The position numbers and the translations under genes are program-made. Positions 61,359 through 64,000 of a stretch of 64,000 bases of DNA are shown in pieces. The first letter of the stretch is position 1; every line of letters starts with the position of its first letter. The DNA lies in NCBI GenBank assembly GCA_019636535.1, contig JAHBXK010000011.1:1-64000 (forward strand), in the 5' to 3' direction. The notes below the pieces were generated by a model, which saw only the letters and a list, made by a program, of their open reading frames with translations, was not told the DNA's origin and did no database searches. The stretch comes from Phycisphaeraceae bacterium. Its GTDB lineage: Bacteria > Planctomycetota > Phycisphaerae > Phycisphaerales > UBA1924.

Positions 61359-63080
61359 TCAGCAGCGGCAACCGCGAGCGATACGAACCCGCCGACGGCG
61401 ACCCACGGCCGCGAGCCCCATCAGGGCCAGCAGCCCGGCGCCGGGCGCGGGGATGGAAGTCACAAACACGCCCGCGCTCCCGTCGGTAAACGTCGCGGCG
61501 AACGTGATCTGAGCGTTGTCATTCAGCGTGCGAGCCTTGCCGTCTTCGCCGCCCGAACCGGCAACGAAGAACAGATCCGCGATCGTCCGCAGGTCGCCCG
61601 GCTCGACTTCCAACTGGTCCCCCTCGCGAACCAGCGTCCGAACACCGAACGACGGGTCATACCCGAAGATCGCACGGTCGTTGCTCGCGTCGACGCCCGG
61701 CCCCACAAGCGAACCCAGGAACGCCAGTTGGTCCTTATCGTTCATCGCCGGCGCAACGCCGAACCCGTCGTTGAAGGCGCCGAACACCAGCCCTGCAGCC
61801 TGATCGGGAATCTGATCCCCCTTCCGCGCCACCACGATCTCGAGCGCGTCTCCGAACACCACCGCCGTGTTGTTCGTCGTGTTCACGCCCGTGCCCGTCA
61901 ACAGCACCATCATCGCCAGTTTGCCGTTGGCGTTCAGCGCCGGGTCCGATGCCTGCACGTCGTCGAAAGAGCCGTACCGGATGTTCGTCAATCCCGGCAC
62001 CAGGTTGTTCTCACGCTGGACCAGTTGCAGGAAGTTCGCAACGCCCGGCGTCCCCGCCCACACGCCCGAGTTGTTCGCCGTTGACACGCTCCCGCGCAGC
62101 ACCGAGCGGAACGCCACCTTCCCCGAGTCGTTGATCACCGGGTCGAAGATGTCGTTCCCCATCCCGGCTCCGCCGAACTGCGCGCCCGCAGCGCCGGGCG
62201 CCCCCTGCCCCTCGCGCGCGATCGCGAAGTTCCCGTTCGGCCCGAGCGAAAAGATCCCCTGGTCGGTCTGGAAGTTCGTGCCCGCGCCGGTCAGCATCGA
62301 GTTGAAGGCCACCTGTCCGTGCCGGTTCATCGAGAACCCGAAGAACGTGCCGTAAAAAGCGCTCGAAAAACCTGTCAGGCCGACCGACGCTCCCTCGCGG
62401 ATCAGCAACTGCGGCGAGTTCGGCGCCCCCGTCCATAGACCCGAGTCGTTGTTCTGGTTCACGCCCGTCCCGCGCAGATACGAGCGGAACGCCACATTCC
62501 CCGAATCGTTGACCAAGGGCTGCGAAAAATTGGTCTGCGCGCTGTCGAAGTTCCCGTAGTTCACGTTCACCGGCGCGCCGGGCGCGGCCGAGTTCTCACG
62601 CGCTGCCAGCCCGTGCCCGCTCACGAACACCGCCTCGTTGTCTACCGCCGTCGTACCGCCGCCCGTCAGAAACGAGCCGAACGCCACCTGCCCAGCGCTG
62701 TTGATGATCGGGCCGAAGTTCGCGTTGAACAGGTACGAAGCGCCGCCGGCCCCTGGCGCTGCCTGCCCGCCGCGCGCGATCTGATTCAACGAGCCCGGCA
62801 CACCCGCGAAGATCCCGCGGTCGTTGACGCCGAACGTTCCGTTCACACGCGCCTCGAACGCCACCACGCCCGCGTTGTTCAACGACGGGTTCGAGAACGA
62901 CCCGCCGTCAAAGCCCACCGCGAACGAGCCACCGCCGGGCGCAGCCCACCCGCTCAGCGCAACGGTCGTCACATCGGCGCTCGCCGACGACGCAACCGCC
63001 GACACGCCAAGACCGGCACACGCGACCATCACACGCAAACGACCGCCGCGATTGCGGCCACAATGAGATGAGTGAGACAA
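61359..63080 (-). CDS. Secreted repeat protein with PEP-CTERM-like tail
   Basis: 573 residues. The signal peptide is at about 1-36 (LRVMVACAGLGVSAVASSAS, cleavage near ASA-D). The body is built of about nine imperfect repeats of 45-60 residues, each with a core such as N..GQVAF.S.L.G.....N..G.F or NDSGKVAFRSVLRGSVSTAN. This matches the DUF7453-type repeat found in exported Phycisphaerae proteins, a beta-propeller-like array. The end IPAPGAGLLALMGLAAVGRR plus a basic tail is a PEP-CTERM-like sorting signal, here followed by about 10 extra residues with two Cys. The start is TTG 63080: GGGAG lies six bases ahead and the signal starts there; an upstream ATG at 63116 lacks this. Likely a surface or matrix protein. 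Confidence 0.75.
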   Translation of the reverse strand: MSHSSHCGRNRGGRLRVMVACAGLGVSAVASSASADVTTVALSGWAAPGGGSFAVGFDGGSFSNPSLNNAGVVAFEARVNGTFGVNDRGIFAGVPGSLNQIARGGQAAPGAGGASYLFNANFGPIINSAGQVAFGSFLTGGGTTAVDNEAVFVSGHGLAARENSAAPGAPVNVNYGNFDSAQTNFSQPLVNDSGNVAFRSYLRGTGVNQNNDSGLWTGAPNSPQLLIREGASVGLTGFSSAFYGTFFGFSMNRHGQVAFNSMLTGAGTNFQTDQGIFSLGPNGNFAIAREGQGAPGAAGAQFGGAGMGNDIFDPVINDSGKVAFRSVLRGSVSTANNSGVWAGTPGVANFLQLVQRENNLVPGLTNIRYGSFDDVQASDPALNANGKLAMMVLLTGTGVNTTNNTAVVFGDALEIVVARKGDQIPDQAAGLVFGAFNDGFGVAPAMNDKDQLAFLGSLVGPGVDASNDRAIFGYDPSFGVRTLVREGDQLEVEPGDLRTIADLFFVAGSGGEDGKARTLNDNAQITFAATFTDGSAGVFVTSIPAPGAGLLALMGLAAVGRRRRVRIARGCRC

Positions 63081-63459
63081 CTTCGGCTCCCTAGCACGAA
63101 CGAAGCCCGACTGCATCCCTCTCAATTGTGCTGACAGTCGCGAGAGAAGACCTTGCCACGCGCCCGGTTCTCCGGCCGAGCGAATGACTGACCGTGTTCA
63201 CAAGATACGGACGGAGACACCCAAGTCAAGGGTGTCGGCAAGTTTGATTGCAGGTTATTGGACGCAATTCACCCTGATGCTCCTTCACCGCTTCAAATCT
63301 GGGGATTCGTCCGGCCGCGCGAATTTCGGACCTCACCTGAACTTTGGCTGGGAATTCCCTTGCACAGAGGTTCGGATCGGGTTAGCCTTGTCGAGTTACG
63401 TGTCGATGGGCGTGGGCCTCTCGGCGTGTTGTCACACCAACCCAAGAGGAGATCAAGAG
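63081..63459. other. 379-bp divergent spacer between two secreted-protein genes
   Basis: No gene. It holds a clear plus-strand promoter (63360-63388) and a small hairpin GACACCC-AAGTCAA-GGGTGTC (63216-63236), which is not followed by a T run. Confidence 0.5.
63360..63388 (+). promoter_or_regulatory. Sigma70-type promoter
   Basis: -35 TTGCAC (63360-63365), 17 bases, -10 TAGCCT (63383-63388). Transcription would start near 63395, leaving a leader of about 65 bases that contains the AAGAGGAG ribosome site at 63444-63451. Confidence 0.55.
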
Positions 63460-64000
63460 ATGCGCATAGGTAAAACCCTGATCAGTGTTGTCGCGCTCGC
63501 CGCGACCGCAGGCTTGGCCATGGGCCAAGCGAGCGTTTCCATCCAGAATCTGACCGCCGGTGGTCAGAACAACAACCCCACCTTCCTGCTCACCGGCCAA
63601 ATCGCCGCGTGGATGACCACTCCGCTGGGCAACCCGGGCGTCGACTTCAGCACGCCCGACACGATCATCCGTCTTCTGGACTCGGCCGACACGCTGATCG
63701 TCTCCAACGACGACGCCGGTACAGGCAGCGACGCGATCGGTGGCGGCCCGGTCGGCGCGATCCGTGGCTCTCTCGTCCGATACGGCGCCTTCGGTAGCGG
63801 CCTCGTGAATGCACGCGTCGTCGGCTTCGACGCGGCCGAGACGGGCAACTACGCCCTCACCTCCGTCGTCATCTCGCCGGGATCGAACGGCGACTTCACC
63901 GACAACGGCATGAACAATACCCTCCCCACCGCCCAGAACCTGGCCCTGCCCGTCCCCGGCGCGATCTGGGGTCTCGGCACCATCACCGCCGGCCAAACCG
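63460..64000 (+). CDS. Secreted protein, 3' end outside window
   Basis: Starts at ATG 63460 with AAGAGGAG eight bases ahead and runs open to the right edge (180 codons). The signal peptide is MRIGKTLISVVALAATAGLA then MGQA, with cleavage near GQA. The mature part is Gly/Thr/Asn/Asp-rich: QNLTAGGQNNNPTFLLTGQI, DTIIRLLDSADTLIVSNDDA (the SNDDxG of secreted beta-sandwich proteins of the DVUA0089/PPC-like type) and LTSVVISPGSNGDFTDNG. The gene is cut by the window edge, so a sorting tail cannot be checked. It is divergent from the PEP-CTERM-like repeat protein gene and may work on the same surface. Confidence 0.8.
   Translation, partial: MRIGKTLISVVALAATAGLAMGQASVSIQNLTAGGQNNNPTFLLTGQIAAWMTTPLGNPGVDFSTPDTIIRLLDSADTLIVSNDDAGTGSDAIGGGPVGAIRGSLVRYGAFGSGLVNARVVGFDAAETGNYALTSVVISPGSNGDFTDNGMNNTLPTAQNLALPVPGAIWGLGTITAGQT

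Noticed and set aside
63216-63236. Hairpin GACACCC-AAGTCAA-GGGTGTC as terminator
   Set aside because: No T run on either strand and it lies between divergent genes, where no terminator is needed.

Overview
The window is high-GC (roughly two thirds G+C) bacterial chromosome, densely packed with genes on both strands. It most likely comes from a planctomycete of the class Phycisphaerae. The lineage call is inference from several traits together. Two secreted proteins end in a PxPGA / hydrophobic / Arg-rich tail (the PEP-CTERM-like sorting signal common there). One secreted protein ends in a single dockerin-like Asp-rich repeat. ECF sigma factors sit beside a zinc-finger/kinase/TPR protein. TTG and GTG starts are frequent, and many proteins carry low-complexity inserts. 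No rRNA, tRNA, CRISPR, transposase, integrase or prophage gene was found, so this looks like core chromosome rather than an island.

Layout. 1-3.2 kb: the end of a small membrane-anchored protein, then a minus-strand pair of GT39-like glycosyltransferase and SAM methyltransferase. 3.3 kb: a 26-bp perfect palindrome containing a parS-like core. 3.4-11.9 kb: cysteine desulfurase, thiolase, CPBP membrane protease, a secreted fibronectin-III protein, a CaCA antiporter, a SOUL-type lipoprotein and a PEP-CTERM-like protein. 12-17 kb: a coupled ECF sigma factor and anti-sigma-finger kinase, and an unusual Rho. 17.8-22.7 kb: PTS enzyme I, then RNase E/G with a long structured leader and an Arg/Gly-rich tail. 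22.8-29 kb: a divergent GH35 protein, a TolC-like lipoprotein and gpsA. 29-32 kb: the tatC-gatC-gatA cluster. 32.3-33.8 kb: a second ECF sigma factor overlapped by a candidate membrane anti-sigma factor. 34-41 kb: a polyproline protein divergent from a large UvrD helicase-nuclease, then an S9 peptidase. 41-46 kb: a coiled-coil membrane protein, a DUF2231 protein, a UbiA prenyltransferase and small membrane proteins. 46-54.7 kb: a WcaI-like glycosyltransferase, surE, an SLC13 permease, a CapD/FlaA1-like dehydratase, a small gene overlapping dut, and small envelope proteins. 54.8-61 kb: a 1576-residue beta-propeller protein, a small membrane protein and ubiX. 61-64 kb: a PEP-CTERM-like repeat protein and the start of another secreted protein cut by the window edge.

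How the genes fit together. Most neighbours are separate housekeeping units. Real couplings are sigma-kinase (1-nt gap), sigma-anti-sigma (4-nt overlap), gatC-gatA (4-nt overlap) and hypothetical-dut (4-nt overlap). UbiA and UbiX fit quinone biosynthesis. The glycosyltransferases and the CapD-like enzyme fit surface polysaccharide synthesis.

The most unusual signals are the parS-like palindrome, a recurrent -10 box (TANNNT) a few bases from start codons that implies leaderless transcripts, a Rho without its N-terminal helical domain but with a low-complexity insert in its ATPase core, a GH35 protein whose nucleophile Glu appears replaced by Asp, a TatC with a long periplasmic insertion, and a 14-C tract before the coiled-coil gene. 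Beyond these I found no clearly new multi-gene system.
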